A stretch of 64,000 nt of DNA from positions 1 to 64,000 of the forward strand of contig NZ_FCOA02000010.1 of assembly GCF_001544875.2 (NCBI RefSeq). The letters are read 5' to 3'. Each line of letters begins with the position of its first letter. Position 1 is the stretch's first letter. The DNA comes from Caballeronia hypogeia (GTDB lineage: Bacteria > Pseudomonadota > Gammaproteobacteria > Burkholderiales > Burkholderiaceae). Shown piece by piece: positions 38,006 through 46,172 of the stretch. The position numbers and the translations under genes were made by a program. Below the pieces are notes generated by a model. That model was not told the DNA's origin. It saw nothing but the letters and a program-made list of their open reading frames with translations, and searched no databases.

Positions 38006-39673
38006 TTAGCTGCCGCGACGCGGTGCGCGCGGGCCGTCGTTGCGGCGTGCGCTGTAGCCATCGCGCGAGCCGTAGCCGCCTTCGCGATTGCCGCCGCGAT
38101 AGCCGCCGCCATCGCTGTTGCCACCACGGTAGCCACCATCGCTGTTGCCACCACGATAACCGCCGCCTTCGCTGCGATAGCCGCCGTCACGATAGCCGCC
38201 TTCGCGCGCGCCGGCGCTCGGCTTGTTGCCGTAGCCGCTGGCGTTGCCCGGGCCGTAGCTGCGGCCACCACCGTTGCCGTTGCCGCTGCCGAAGCGACGG
38301 CCGCCGCCGCCGTTACCGCCCGGACGGCCACGGCCGCCGCCGAAACCACCCTTGGGCGGCGCGCGGCGCGGCTCGAAGCCCGCGACGACGTTGACCGGCA
38401 GCGGCGAACGCACGAAGCGCTCGATACGCTTCAGCGCGCCCATTTCGGCGTAATGCACGAGGCTGACCGCCGTGCCGCTGCGGCCCGCGCGACCGGTACG
38501 GCCGATGCGGTGCACGTAGTCTTCCGCGAACTTCGGCAGGTCGTAGTTGAAGACGTGCGTGATGCCCGGAATGTCGATGCCGCGCGCGGCCACGTCGGTC
38601 GCGACCAGCACGCGCACGCGCTTTTCACGCAGCGCACGGATCGTGCGGTTACGCGCGCCTTGCGGCAGATCGCCGTGCAGCGCGGCGGATTCGAAACCGG
38701 CATCGGCCAGACGGTTGGCGATGAGATCGGCGTCGCTCTTGGTTGCCGTGAAGACGATCGCCTGATCGAGTTCTTCGTTACGCAGCAGATGATCGAGCAG
38801 ACGATCCTTGTGATCGCGGTCGTCGACGTAATGCACGGTCTGCGCGATATTGCTCTTAGCTTCGAGCTTCTGCACGATCTCGATGCGTTCCGGATCCTTC
38901 AGCAGGCGGCCGGTCAGCGACGAAATCTTGCCGTCGATGGTCGCCGAGAACAGCAGCGTCTGGCGCGAGGCGGGCGTCGCGTCGACGATCGTCTCGATGT
39001 CTTCGATGAAGCCCATGTCGAGCATGCGATCGGCTTCATCGAGCACGAGCATGTTGAGTTCCGACAGGTCGATGCGGCCGCGCTCCAGATGGTCGATCAG
39101 ACGACCCGGCGTCGCGACGAGAATCTCGGGATTCTTCGCGAGCAGCATCAACTGCTGGCCGTACGCGACACCGCCGAGAATGCTGACGGTGCGCAGGCGG
39201 CGCAGATGCTTGCCGTACGTGGTCGCGGCGGTCGAAACCTGCATCGCGAGTTCGCGGGTCGGCGTGAGCACGAGCAATTTCGGGCGCGCGATCGGCTGCG
39301 GACGACGGCCGCGCGGTGCGTTCGCGTCACGCGGGGCGCGCGGTTGCTGCGCTTCCTGCTTTTGCAGTTGCGCGAATTTTTCGATGGCGGGCAGCATGAA
39401 AGCCGCCGTCTTGCCCGAACCGGTCGGGCTGGACACGAGGAGGTCACGTCCGGCGAGCGCGGCGGGAATCGCGCGCTGCTGCACGGGCGTCGGAGACTGG
39501 TAGCCGGCTGCGGTCAGCGCGGACACGATTTCGGCGGAAAGGCCGAGCGATTCGAATGTGGGGCCAGCGGGCTTTTCGGCGGGCGCGTCAGCGGCCGGGG
39601 CGTCCGTCGTGGGGGTGATGCCAATTTGTGCTGCGAGGTTGTCCAACGGGCTAGCGGTGAAGCTCGAAGTCAT
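38006..39673 (-). CDS. rhlE: DEAD-box ATP-dependent RNA helicase (RhlE type) with RGG-rich tail
   Basis: The 555-residue helicase has the Q motif (GYQSPTPVQQ), motif I (PTGSGKT), PTRELA, TPGR, DEAD, SAT, the ATDVAARGIDIPG motif V and HRIGRTGRAGR motif VI. From about residue 435 the tail is Gly/Arg/Tyr-rich, with repeated GGYRGGNSDGG units, a low-complexity RNA-binding RGG region. Family members remodel ribosomal or mRNA structures, often at low temperature. The start at 39673 follows AAGGATCG. The symbol is by closest subfamily; other RhlE-like paralogues exist in this group. Confidence 0.85.
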   Translation of the reverse strand: MTSSFTASPLDNLAAQIGITPTTDAPAADAPAEKPAGPTFESLGLSAEIVSALTAAGYQSPTPVQQRAIPAALAGRDLLVSSPTGSGKTAAFMLPAIEKFAQLQKQEAQQPRAPRDANAPRGRRPQPIARPKLLVLTPTRELAMQVSTAATTYGKHLRRLRTVSILGGVAYGQQLMLLAKNPEILVATPGRLIDHLERGRIDLSELNMLVLDEADRMLDMGFIEDIETIVDATPASRQTLLFSATIDGKISSLTGRLLKDPERIEIVQKLEAKSNIAQTVHYVDDRDHKDRLLDHLLRNEELDQAIVFTATKSDADLIANRLADAGFESAALHGDLPQGARNRTIRALREKRVRVLVATDVAARGIDIPGITHVFNYDLPKFAEDYVHRIGRTGRAGRSGTAVSLVHYAEMGALKRIERFVRSPLPVNVVAGFEPRRAPPKGGFGGGRGRPGGNGGGGRRFGSGNGNGGGRSYGPGNASGYGNKPSAGAREGGYRDGGYRSEGGGYRGGNSDGGYRGGNSDGGGYRGGNREGGYGSRDGYSARRNDGPRAPRRGS

Positions 39674-40130
39674 GTCGATCCTTGAAACGAGGAATAAGGC
39701 GTCGGCGCCAATCGGCATACCCAGGTCGTTGGATTCAGCGAGCGAAGAAACAGCGAGCAAATCGAAAAACGAAGGTCACTCGCGCGAACGGGCGGCGAGT
39801 ATCTTTGTTAGAAGCTGTATCGGATACGGCAGGCCCCAAGATTCGATGGGCGCTGACGTCAGCCTGATGCATGACGGGCCGTGTAAAAAATGCGCGCAGA
39901 TGCAACGCAAAGGCCTGGCAGGGAGGGGACAGTTTCTAAACTGGATTGGAGCGAAACGCTACGAAGCGCCTTGCTGCGTGGGGCTTTGCCCGAAATATTC
40001 GACAGGCAGGCAACTCACAATCAAGCGCTGGGCGCCAGTATAACGTAATTTGCTGCACTGCGCCACATCTTAAAGCATGGCCGCGCCATCTTCGGGCATC
40101 CGATGGCGCGGCGACGAGCGCGGTGCGTAC
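39674..40130. other. Gene-free region: helicase leader/promoter and ACBP 3' hairpin
   Basis: I see no gene in these 457 bases. A minus-strand TATACT box at 40042-40037 could start the helicase transcript, leaving an untranslated leader of about 350 bases. A 10-base hairpin CCGCGCCATC/GATGGCGCGG (40081-40090, 40102-40111) lies 20 bases beyond the acyl-CoA-binding protein stop and may be its terminator, though without a clear T tract. Confidence 0.4.
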
Positions 40131-40400
40131 TCAGGCCGCTTCGCCGCGCTTCAGGGAATCGACGAGTTCGACGTAGCGAGCTTTGGCTTCGTCGGCGGGG
40201 GTGCCCCCGAGCGCAGCCCATGCTTCGTATTTGTACTTTCCGGCGATGTCGGTGAAACCGGGCTTCTCGCCCTGCACGTCGCCCAGGCTCGCCTGCTTGA
40301 ACAGCGCGTAGAGACGCAGCAGCGTGAGATTGCCGGGGCGCTCGGGCAGTTGCGTCACGTGCGCCTGGGCCTGGGCGAATTGCTGGTCGATATCGGTCAT
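40131..40400 (-). CDS. Acyl-CoA-binding protein
   Basis: The 89-residue protein has standard ACBP length and motifs: LLRLYALFKQASLGDVQGEKPG with the LYxLxKQAxxG pattern, then KYKYEAWAALGGTPADEAKARYVELV with the Tyr/Lys/Trp residues that hold the CoA. It forms a four-helix bundle that binds long-chain acyl-CoA in the cytoplasm. The start at 40400 removes an unsupported 11-residue extension. It is divergent from tsaB. Confidence 0.93.
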   Translation of the reverse strand: MTDIDQQFAQAQAHVTQLPERPGNLTLLRLYALFKQASLGDVQGEKPGFTDIAGKYKYEAWAALGGTPADEAKARYVELVDSLKRGEAA

Positions 40401-40567
40401 GCGTGCTCCGTTGCTGTGGTTGAAAGTGCGCACGATCTTAGCAAGCGGGCGGGCGCCGTCGGTCGAGGCTTTCCTCCAGCCGGCATGCCTTTCAGACGCG
40501 ATGCGGATCGCGCGGATCTGGTCGAAACGCGCGAAAGCGGGGCGGGTCCCGCATTACAATACCGCCT

Positions 40568-41362
40568 ATGACACGCACCGTTCTGCTCGCCCTCGACACT
40601 TCGACGGAGTTCTGCTCCGTCGCGCTCCTGCTCGACGATTCCATTTCCGCTTCCGATTCCGCGTCCAATGCCGCTGCGCCGCACTACGAGCGCGGCAGCA
40701 CGCGCGTCTGGTTTCGCCACGAAGCGACCGGCGCCGTCTCCAGCACGCGCCTGTTGCCCGCCGTGCGCGAACTTTTCGGCGACGCGGGTTTCGCGCTCGC
40801 CGATTGCGCCGCGATCGCGTTCGGCGCGGGCCCGGGCTCGTTCACGGGCTTGCGCACCGCGACGGGCGTCGCGCAAGGGCTGGCCTTCGGGCTGGACGTG
40901 CCGGTGGCGCCGGTGAGCACCTTGCTCGCGTGCGCCGAAGGCGCGCGGCTCAAGGGGTTCGACGATCCATCCTGGCCGACGCGCGTGCTGGCCGCGCTCG
41001 ACGCCCGCATGGACGAGGTCTATTGGGCCGATTTCGAGTTCGATGCCGCCGCCGGCGACTGGCGCGTGCTGCATCCCGCCGCGCTCGATGCGCCCGGCGC
41101 GCTGCCGCTACCCGAGGTTCCGTTCGTGCTCGCCGGCAATGCGGCCGCGGCTTTTGGCGAGCGTCTGCCGGCAGCGGCGGCCGCCGCGCGCGTGGATCGC
41201 GAGGCGCTGCCGCATGCGCTGCCGGTCGCGCTGCTCGGTTTGCGCGCGTTGAAAGCCGGGCGCACGGTCGCCCCCGAGCACGCCGCGCCGGAGTACGTGC
41301 GCGACAAGGTCGCCCAGACCACGGCCGAGCGCATGCTGGCCCGCGAGGGGACGCTTCGGTGA
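40568..41362 (+). CDS. tsaB: tRNA threonylcarbamoyladenosine biosynthesis protein TsaB
   Basis: The 264-residue ASKHA-fold protein has ALDTSTEFCSVALL at the N-terminus and AFGAGPGSFTGLRTATGVAQGLAFGL near residues 88-113, characteristic of TsaB. It scaffolds TsaD in making t6A37 on ANN-decoding tRNAs. Its stop overlaps the GTG start of rimI by 4 bases (GTGA), so translation is coupled. Confidence 0.94.
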   Translation: MTRTVLLALDTSTEFCSVALLLDDSISASDSASNAAAPHYERGSTRVWFRHEATGAVSSTRLLPAVRELFGDAGFALADCAAIAFGAGPGSFTGLRTATGVAQGLAFGLDVPVAPVSTLLACAEGARLKGFDDPSWPTRVLAALDARMDEVYWADFEFDAAAGDWRVLHPAALDAPGALPLPEVPFVLAGNAAAAFGERLPAAAAAARVDREALPHALPVALLGLRALKAGRTVAPEHAAPEYVRDKVAQTTAERMLAREGTLR

Positions 41363-41853
41363 GCGGCGTGCTGCTGGCGGACCGGTATCTGACGCCGATG
41401 ACCGACGCCGATCTGGACGAAGTCGCCGCCGTCGAAAAGCTCGCCTACGAGTTTCCGTGGAGCCGCGGCAATTTTCAGGATTCGCTGCGCAATGGCTACT
41501 TCGGCGTCTGCCTTCGGCACGTGACCGGCACACTGATCGGCTATTGCGTGCTGATGCCCGTCGTCGATGAAATGCATCTGCTGAACCTGTGCGTCGCGCC
41601 GTCCGCGCAGCGTGCGGGCGCGGGTCTCACGCTGTTGCGCGAGGCGGTGCGCATCACGCGCGCCGAGAAGCTCGAAGGCGTGCTGCTCGAAGTGCGGCCG
41701 TCCAATCCGCGCGCGATCCAGCTTTACGAGCGCTTCGGCTTCGTTGCCATCGGAAGGCGCAAGAACTATTACCCCGCGCGGCATCGCTCGCGCGAGGACG
41801 CAATCGTCATGCGTCTGTCGTTTTCGGAGGAGAGTGCGCATGGCGCTCGATGA
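41359..41853 (+). CDS. rimI: Ribosomal protein S18-alanine N-acetyltransferase
   Basis: The 164-residue GNAT enzyme acetylates the N-terminus of S18. Its acetyl-CoA motif is NLCVAPSAQRAGAGLTLLREA, and YERFGFVAIGRRKNYYPA is the RimI C-terminal signature. It starts at GTG 41359, overlapping the tsaB stop. The next gene starts inside it, at 41840. The tsaB-rimI pairing is conserved in many bacteria. Confidence 0.92.
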   Translation: MSGVLLADRYLTPMTDADLDEVAAVEKLAYEFPWSRGNFQDSLRNGYFGVCLRHVTGTLIGYCVLMPVVDEMHLLNLCVAPSAQRAGAGLTLLREAVRITRAEKLEGVLLEVRPSNPRAIQLYERFGFVAIGRRKNYYPARHRSREDAIVMRLSFSEESAHGAR

Positions 41854-42847
41854 ACGGTTGATCGAGGAGTTGGGAATCGGACCGGTGTGGGTCCGGCGCG
41901 GGATGGCGAACTCTCCGGCGATGCCAGCGCCGCGTGCGGAAGCGAGCACACCCGTGGTGGAAGATGCGCCTGTCGCGGCGGCGTCCGCCGAGGTGGAGCG
42001 CGCGCCGCAACCGCCCGCGGCACCGGCGTCCAAGGCGCGCAAAATCGAAGCGCCGGCGTCCGCCGAACTGCGGCAAGCGCCCGCCGCCCCCGCACAGCCC
42101 TCTCCCCCCACGCACGCCGAACCGGATCTTCCGCCGCTCGACGCCTACGACGATCTTCCCTGGACCGACGAAGCGCCTGCTCACGCCGAACCCGCGATCG
42201 TCGAAGCCCCCAGCGACGTCCACACGCTCGACTGGGACGCGCTCGCCGAACGCGTCGCGAACTGCGAGCGCTGCCGTCTTTGCGAGCGGCGCACGAACAC
42301 GGTCTTCGGCGTCGGCGACCGCGAAGCGGACTGGATGCTGATCGGCGAGGCGCCCGGCGAGAACGAGGACAAGCAGGGCGAGCCGTTCGTCGGCCAGGCG
42401 GGCAAGCTGCTCGACAACATGCTGCGCGCGCTCACGCTGTCGCGGCAATCGAACGTGTATATCGCGAACGTGATCAAGTGCCGGCCGCCCGGCAACCGCA
42501 ATCCCGAACTCGATGAAGTCGCCCGCTGCGAGCCTTATCTGCAGCGGCAGGTCGAACTCGTGAAGCCGAAGGTGATCGTCGCGATGGGGCGTTTCGCCGC
42601 CCAAAGCCTGCTGAAGAACGAAGCCAGCATCGCATCCATGCGCGGTCGCGTGCACGAGTATCGCGGCGTGCCGGTCATCGTCACGTATCACCCGGCTTAT
42701 CTGTTACGCAGTCTGCAGGACAAGTCGAAGGCCTGGGCCGATCTCTGTCTCGCGCGCAAGACTTATCGCGAGGCGCTCGAAGCGCTGGGCGTCGAGCAAG
42801 GAGCCGCGAAGGGAGCCGCGAAGGGAGCCGGAAAGGGCGGCCGCTGA
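41840..42847 (+). CDS. Family 4 uracil-DNA glycosylase with long Pro/Ala-rich N-terminal region
   Basis: The 335-residue protein has a family 4 (4Fe-4S) UDG domain at about 132-325. Cluster cysteines are C142 and C145 (CERCRLC) plus C214 and C230, whose 16-residue spacing matches Thermus UDGa. [20 protein letters not shown] is motif A, and YHPAYLLR holds the C-terminal His motif. Residues 24-125 are low-complexity Ala/Pro/Glu, absent from minimal enzymes. It removes uracil from DNA to start base excision repair. The ATG at 41840 follows GGAGGAGAG and lies within rimI. Confidence 0.9.
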   Translation: MALDERLIEELGIGPVWVRRGMANSPAMPAPRAEASTPVVEDAPVAAASAEVERAPQPPAAPASKARKIEAPASAELRQAPAAPAQPSPPTHAEPDLPPLDAYDDLPWTDEAPAHAEPAIVEAPSDVHTLDWDALAERVANCERCRLCERRTNTVFGVGDREADWMLIGEAPGENEDKQGEPFVGQAGKLLDNMLRALTLSRQSNVYIANVIKCRPPGNRNPELDEVARCEPYLQRQVELVKPKVIVAMGRFAAQSLLKNEASIASMRGRVHEYRGVPVIVTYHPAYLLRSLQDKSKAWADLCLARKTYREALEALGVEQGAAKGAAKGAGKGGR

Positions 42848-43827
42848 TGTCCGCCCCGGCGAGCGGGCTCGCGCGTCTCGTCGACCAGTTCAGCGACGTG
42901 ACCGTGCGGGATCTCGCCTGGCTGCTCTTCGCCCCGGATTTGCTGCGCGAGGGCGACGCGACGCTCGCGCGCCCGTTCCCGACCGCCGCCGAACGCGACG
43001 CCACGCTCGCCTGGCTCGCCGCACTGGACGCCGCGCCGCAAGCGCTCCACGATCACGCGCGCAACCCGAAATTGACGCGCCTCGGCATCTACGCCGAAAG
43101 TCTGCTCCGATATTTCCTCGCGCACGGACCCGCGGCGCGTCTGGTCGCGGCGAATGTGCCGTTGCGGCGCCAGCGTCGCACCATCGGCGAATGCGATTTT
43201 CTGCTCGAAACGGCCGACGGCGCGCGCCTGCACTGGGAACTTGCGGTGAAGTTCTATCTGCACATCAGCGCACAAGGCGAAGCAGCGCGCGAGGCGCGTC
43301 TGTCGGACTATGTGGGACCGAACCTGCAGGATCGGTTCGATATCAAGCATGCGCGTCTCACCACGCATCAACTCGGCCTGACCAAGCGCACGGAGTTCGC
43401 CGCGCTGGGATTCGAAGGCCCGTGGCGCGCGCAACTGTTCATCAAGGGACGGCTGTTCTATCACGGCGCAGATGACGGTCATGTCGAGCCCGCGCCCGAA
43501 ATAGGCGAGCATCATTTGCGCGGATGGTGGCTCACGGCATCCGAATGGCGCACGGCGCGCGCCGCCACCTCGGACGACGAACGCGCGTGGGTCGTGCAGC
43601 CGCGCATGGCGTGGCTTGCGTCGCGGCGTCTCGATCCGGCTGATGCGCAAGCGCTCGTCGCCGGAACCGAGAGCATCCGGACGAGCCTCGCGGCCACCGT
43701 CGCGCCGACGATGATCGCGGTCTACGCGCGCGACGAAACGGGTGAATGGCTCGAGGAATCACGCGGCTTCATCGTGCCCGACGACTGGCCGGAGCGGGCG
43801 CGCGCGTTCGCGGCATCGGCGCCCTGA
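42847..43827 (+). CDS. DUF1853 family protein, possible PD-(D/E)XK-type nuclease fold
   Basis: The 326-residue protein matches DUF1853. Residues 84 (Glu in YAESLLRYF), 115-117 (ECD) and 131-135 (ELAVK) resemble the acid/acid/ExK layout of PD-(D/E)XK nucleases, with the Lys displaced. Its ATG overlaps the UDG stop (TGATG at 42845-42849), so the two are translationally coupled. A role in DNA repair or nucleic acid cleavage is therefore inferred. No signal or membrane segment is seen. It converges with thiD. Confidence 0.8.
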   Translation: MSAPASGLARLVDQFSDVTVRDLAWLLFAPDLLREGDATLARPFPTAAERDATLAWLAALDAAPQALHDHARNPKLTRLGIYAESLLRYFLAHGPAARLVAANVPLRRQRRTIGECDFLLETADGARLHWELAVKFYLHISAQGEAAREARLSDYVGPNLQDRFDIKHARLTTHQLGLTKRTEFAALGFEGPWRAQLFIKGRLFYHGADDGHVEPAPEIGEHHLRGWWLTASEWRTARAATSDDERAWVVQPRMAWLASRRLDPADAQALVAGTESIRTSLAATVAPTMIAVYARDETGEWLEESRGFIVPDDWPERARAFAASAP

Positions 43828-43848
43828 CCGGGCATCGAGCCGCTGCGC

Positions 43849-44661
43849 TCACCACCAGCGGAAGAAGTGATGCACCGGCCCGACGCCATGACCGACGTCG
43901 AGCCGCACGCTCGCCTCGATCGCGCCGGTCAGATAGCGTTTCGCTTCGGCGGTGGCGCTGGCGAGATCGCCCGTTTGCGGGATCAGCGCCGCGATCGCCG
44001 AAGACAGCGTGCAGCCGGTGCCGTGTGTGTTCTTGAGCGGCACGCGCGCGCCGCCGAGCCGCAGCGACCCGCCCGCTTCGATGAGCCAGTCGGGACTGTC
44101 CGACGACGCCAGATGCCCGCCCTTCATCAGCACCGCCTGCGCGCCGAGCGCGCGCAGCGCCTCGCCCTGACGGACCATCGCGTCTTCGTCGGCGGCGGTT
44201 TCCGCTCCAAGCAGCGCCGCCGCCTCGGGCAGATTCGGCGTGACGAGCGTCGCGAGCGGCAGCAGCTCGTCGCGCAGCGCGGCGACCGCGTCAGGCGCGA
44301 GCAGCGCGTGATTGCTCTTCGAGATCATGACGGTGTCGAGCACCACATGCTTCGGCCGATGCCGCTGCAACGCTTCTGCGACCACGCGCACGATGTCCGC
44401 GTTGGCCAGCATGCCGATCTTCACCGCATCGATGCGGATGTCGTCGAACACGGCGTCGAGTTGCGCGGTGATGAACGCGGGTTCCGGCGCATGGACCGCC
44501 GTTACGCCGCGCGTGTTCTGCGCGGTGAGCGCCGTGATGACGCTCGCGCCGTACGCGCCGAGCGCGGAGAAGGCCTTCAGATCAGCCTGAATGCCCGCGC
44601 CGCCGCCCGAGTCGGAACCGGCGATCGTGAGCACATTGGGAATGGGTTTCGTTGCGGTCAT
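43849..44661 (-). CDS. thiD: Hydroxymethylpyrimidine/phosphomethylpyrimidine kinase
   Basis: The 270-residue ribokinase-fold enzyme phosphorylates HMP and HMP-P in thiamine synthesis. NVLTIAGSDSGGGAGIQADLKAF is at the N-terminus, MLANADIV in the middle, and the anion hole NTHGTGCTLSSAIAALI near the C-terminus. It is the last gene of lplT-thiM-thiE-thiD, 7 bases after thiE. Confidence 0.95.
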   Translation of the reverse strand: MTATKPIPNVLTIAGSDSGGGAGIQADLKAFSALGAYGASVITALTAQNTRGVTAVHAPEPAFITAQLDAVFDDIRIDAVKIGMLANADIVRVVAEALQRHRPKHVVLDTVMISKSNHALLAPDAVAALRDELLPLATLVTPNLPEAAALLGAETAADEDAMVRQGEALRALGAQAVLMKGGHLASSDSPDWLIEAGGSLRLGGARVPLKNTHGTGCTLSSAIAALIPQTGDLASATAEAKRYLTGAIEASVRLDVGHGVGPVHHFFRWW

Positions 44662-44668
44662 GGCGAAT

Positions 44669-45316
44669 TCAGGTTCGGGCGCGCGCGATGGTCGCGCGCA
44701 ATACCGTGGCCGCCTCGCGTGGATCGGCGGCCTTGCAGAGCGCGGACACCACGGCGAGACCGGCGGGTCGGGCGCGCATCACGTCGGCGGCGTTGTGCGC
44801 CTGAATGCCGCCGATCGCGACGGTCGGCAAACGCGCGGCGGCGCAAATTTCAGCGAGGCCGTCGATGGCGCAGGGCGTGGAGGCGTCGGTTTTCGTGGGC
44901 GTCGCGTAGACCGGGCCCGCGCCGAGATAATCGACGACGCCCGCGAGCCTTGCGGCGTCGGCGGTTTCGTCGAGGTTCGAGACGGACAGGCCGATCAGCG
45001 CATCGGGCCCGAGAAGCTGCCGCGCGATGTCCGCGGGCAGATCGCGCTGGCCGATGTGCACGCCATCGGCGCCGGCGGCGAGCGCGACATCGACATGATC
45101 GTTGATGACGAACGGCACGCCGTGCGCGCGCGTGATCGGCAAAAGCTCGCGCGCCAGTTCGAGCCACGCGCGCTTGTGCCATTCCGGCGCGCGCAGTTGC
45201 ACGAGCGTCGCACCGCCTTCGAGCGCCGCGCGCGCGACGCGCACCGCGGCGTCATGCCCGCCGCACTGCACCGGATCGAGCACGAGATAGAGCGAGAGAT
45301 CGAACGAGGCGCGCAT
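44669..45316 (-). CDS. thiE: Thiamine phosphate synthase
   Basis: The 215-residue TIM barrel joins HMP-PP and THZ-P to thiamine phosphate. LYLVLDPVQCGG starts the barrel, QLRAPEW and NDHVDVALAAGADGVHIGQRDLP are conserved, and GPVYATPTKTDA is the phosphate-binding loop. It lies 8 bases after thiM and 7 before thiD. Confidence 0.94.
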   Translation of the reverse strand: MRASFDLSLYLVLDPVQCGGHDAAVRVARAALEGGATLVQLRAPEWHKRAWLELARELLPITRAHGVPFVINDHVDVALAAGADGVHIGQRDLPADIARQLLGPDALIGLSVSNLDETADAARLAGVVDYLGAGPVYATPTKTDASTPCAIDGLAEICAAARLPTVAIGGIQAHNAADVMRARPAGLAVVSALCKAADPREAATVLRATIARART

Positions 45317-45324
45317 GGTCAGTC

Positions 45325-46140
45325 TCAGCCCGAAACGACGTCGCGCTGCACGAGCGTCTGCGCGAACGCTTGCGCATCGAGCGACGCGAGCCGGTCGAGA
45401 TACGCGGCGGCGAAGCTGCCGGGCAGGGCGGCCTCGCGCGCGGCGAGCTCGCCAGCGATGGTCGAATACGCGATTGCGGCGACTGTCGCGCTCCAGTATT
45501 CACCGCTATCGGACGCCGCGCCGATGAAGGCCGCCACGGTCGCGGACAGCGCGCAGCCGACGCCGGTGACGCGCGTCATCAGCGGCGAGCCGTTGGACAG
45601 CGCGATCACGCGCCGTCCGTCCGTCACATAGTCGGTTTCGCCCGTGACCGCGACCACGGCCCGCGTTTTCAATGCAAGGACTTGCGCGGCGTCGACCGCG
45701 GCGTCGGTGGCGGCTGTGCTGTCCACGCCGCGCCCGCTCGCCGCGCCGCCCGACAGGCTGATGATCTCGGAGGCGTTGCCGCGAATCGCCGCGGGCTTCG
45801 CATCGAGCAGATCGTGCGCGAATTCCGTGCGGAACGACAGCGGCCCGACCGCGACCGGGTCCAGCACCCACGGCTTGCCCGCCATGCCGGCGGCGTCGAC
45901 GGCGGCGCGGATCGCGCGGCTCTGCGGCACGTCGAGCGTGCCGAGATTGACCGACAGCGCATTCGCCAGCGGCGCGAACTCGCCGACTTCCTCGCGCGCG
46001 ACGACCATCGCCGGCGCGGCGCCGATGGCGAGCAGCACGTTCGCGGTGAAGTTGGTGACGACCAGATTGGTCAGGCAGTGCACGAGCGGCGCGCGATCGC
46101 GCACGCGGGTGACAAAAGAGAAGAGGTCGGCGGCGAGCAT
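45325..46140 (-). CDS. thiM: Hydroxyethylthiazole kinase
   Basis: The 271-residue ribokinase-like enzyme phosphorylates salvaged thiazole alcohol. VHCLTNLVVTNFTANVLLAIGAAPAM and PWVLDPVAVG are signatures; VTGVGCALSATVAAF is the catalytic Cys/anion-hole region. The start is ATG 46140. It follows lplT by 32 bases with no room for a TPP riboswitch between, and it begins the salvage set thiM-thiE-thiD. Confidence 0.93.
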   Translation of the reverse strand: MLAADLFSFVTRVRDRAPLVHCLTNLVVTNFTANVLLAIGAAPAMVVAREEVGEFAPLANALSVNLGTLDVPQSRAIRAAVDAAGMAGKPWVLDPVAVGPLSFRTEFAHDLLDAKPAAIRGNASEIISLSGGAASGRGVDSTAATDAAVDAAQVLALKTRAVVAVTGETDYVTDGRRVIALSNGSPLMTRVTGVGCALSATVAAFIGAASDSGEYWSATVAAIAYSTIAGELAAREAALPGSFAAAYLDRLASLDAQAFAQTLVQRDVVSG

Positions 46141-46172
46141 GACGGAATCGATCGAAACGGGCGCGCGGCGAA

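Noticed and set aside
38085..38190. Regular short repeats considered as a CRISPR array
   Set aside because: The repeats have no spacers, are in frame within the helicase tail and encode GGYRGGN units.
37724..39685. 653-codon plus-strand frame over the DEAD-box gene
   Set aside because: The Ala/Val/Arg repeats are just the complement of the Gly-rich tail repeats of the helicase.
46141..46172. TPP riboswitch before thiM
   Set aside because: Only 32 bases separate lplT and thiM, far too short, and no THI-box sequence is visible upstream of lplT either.
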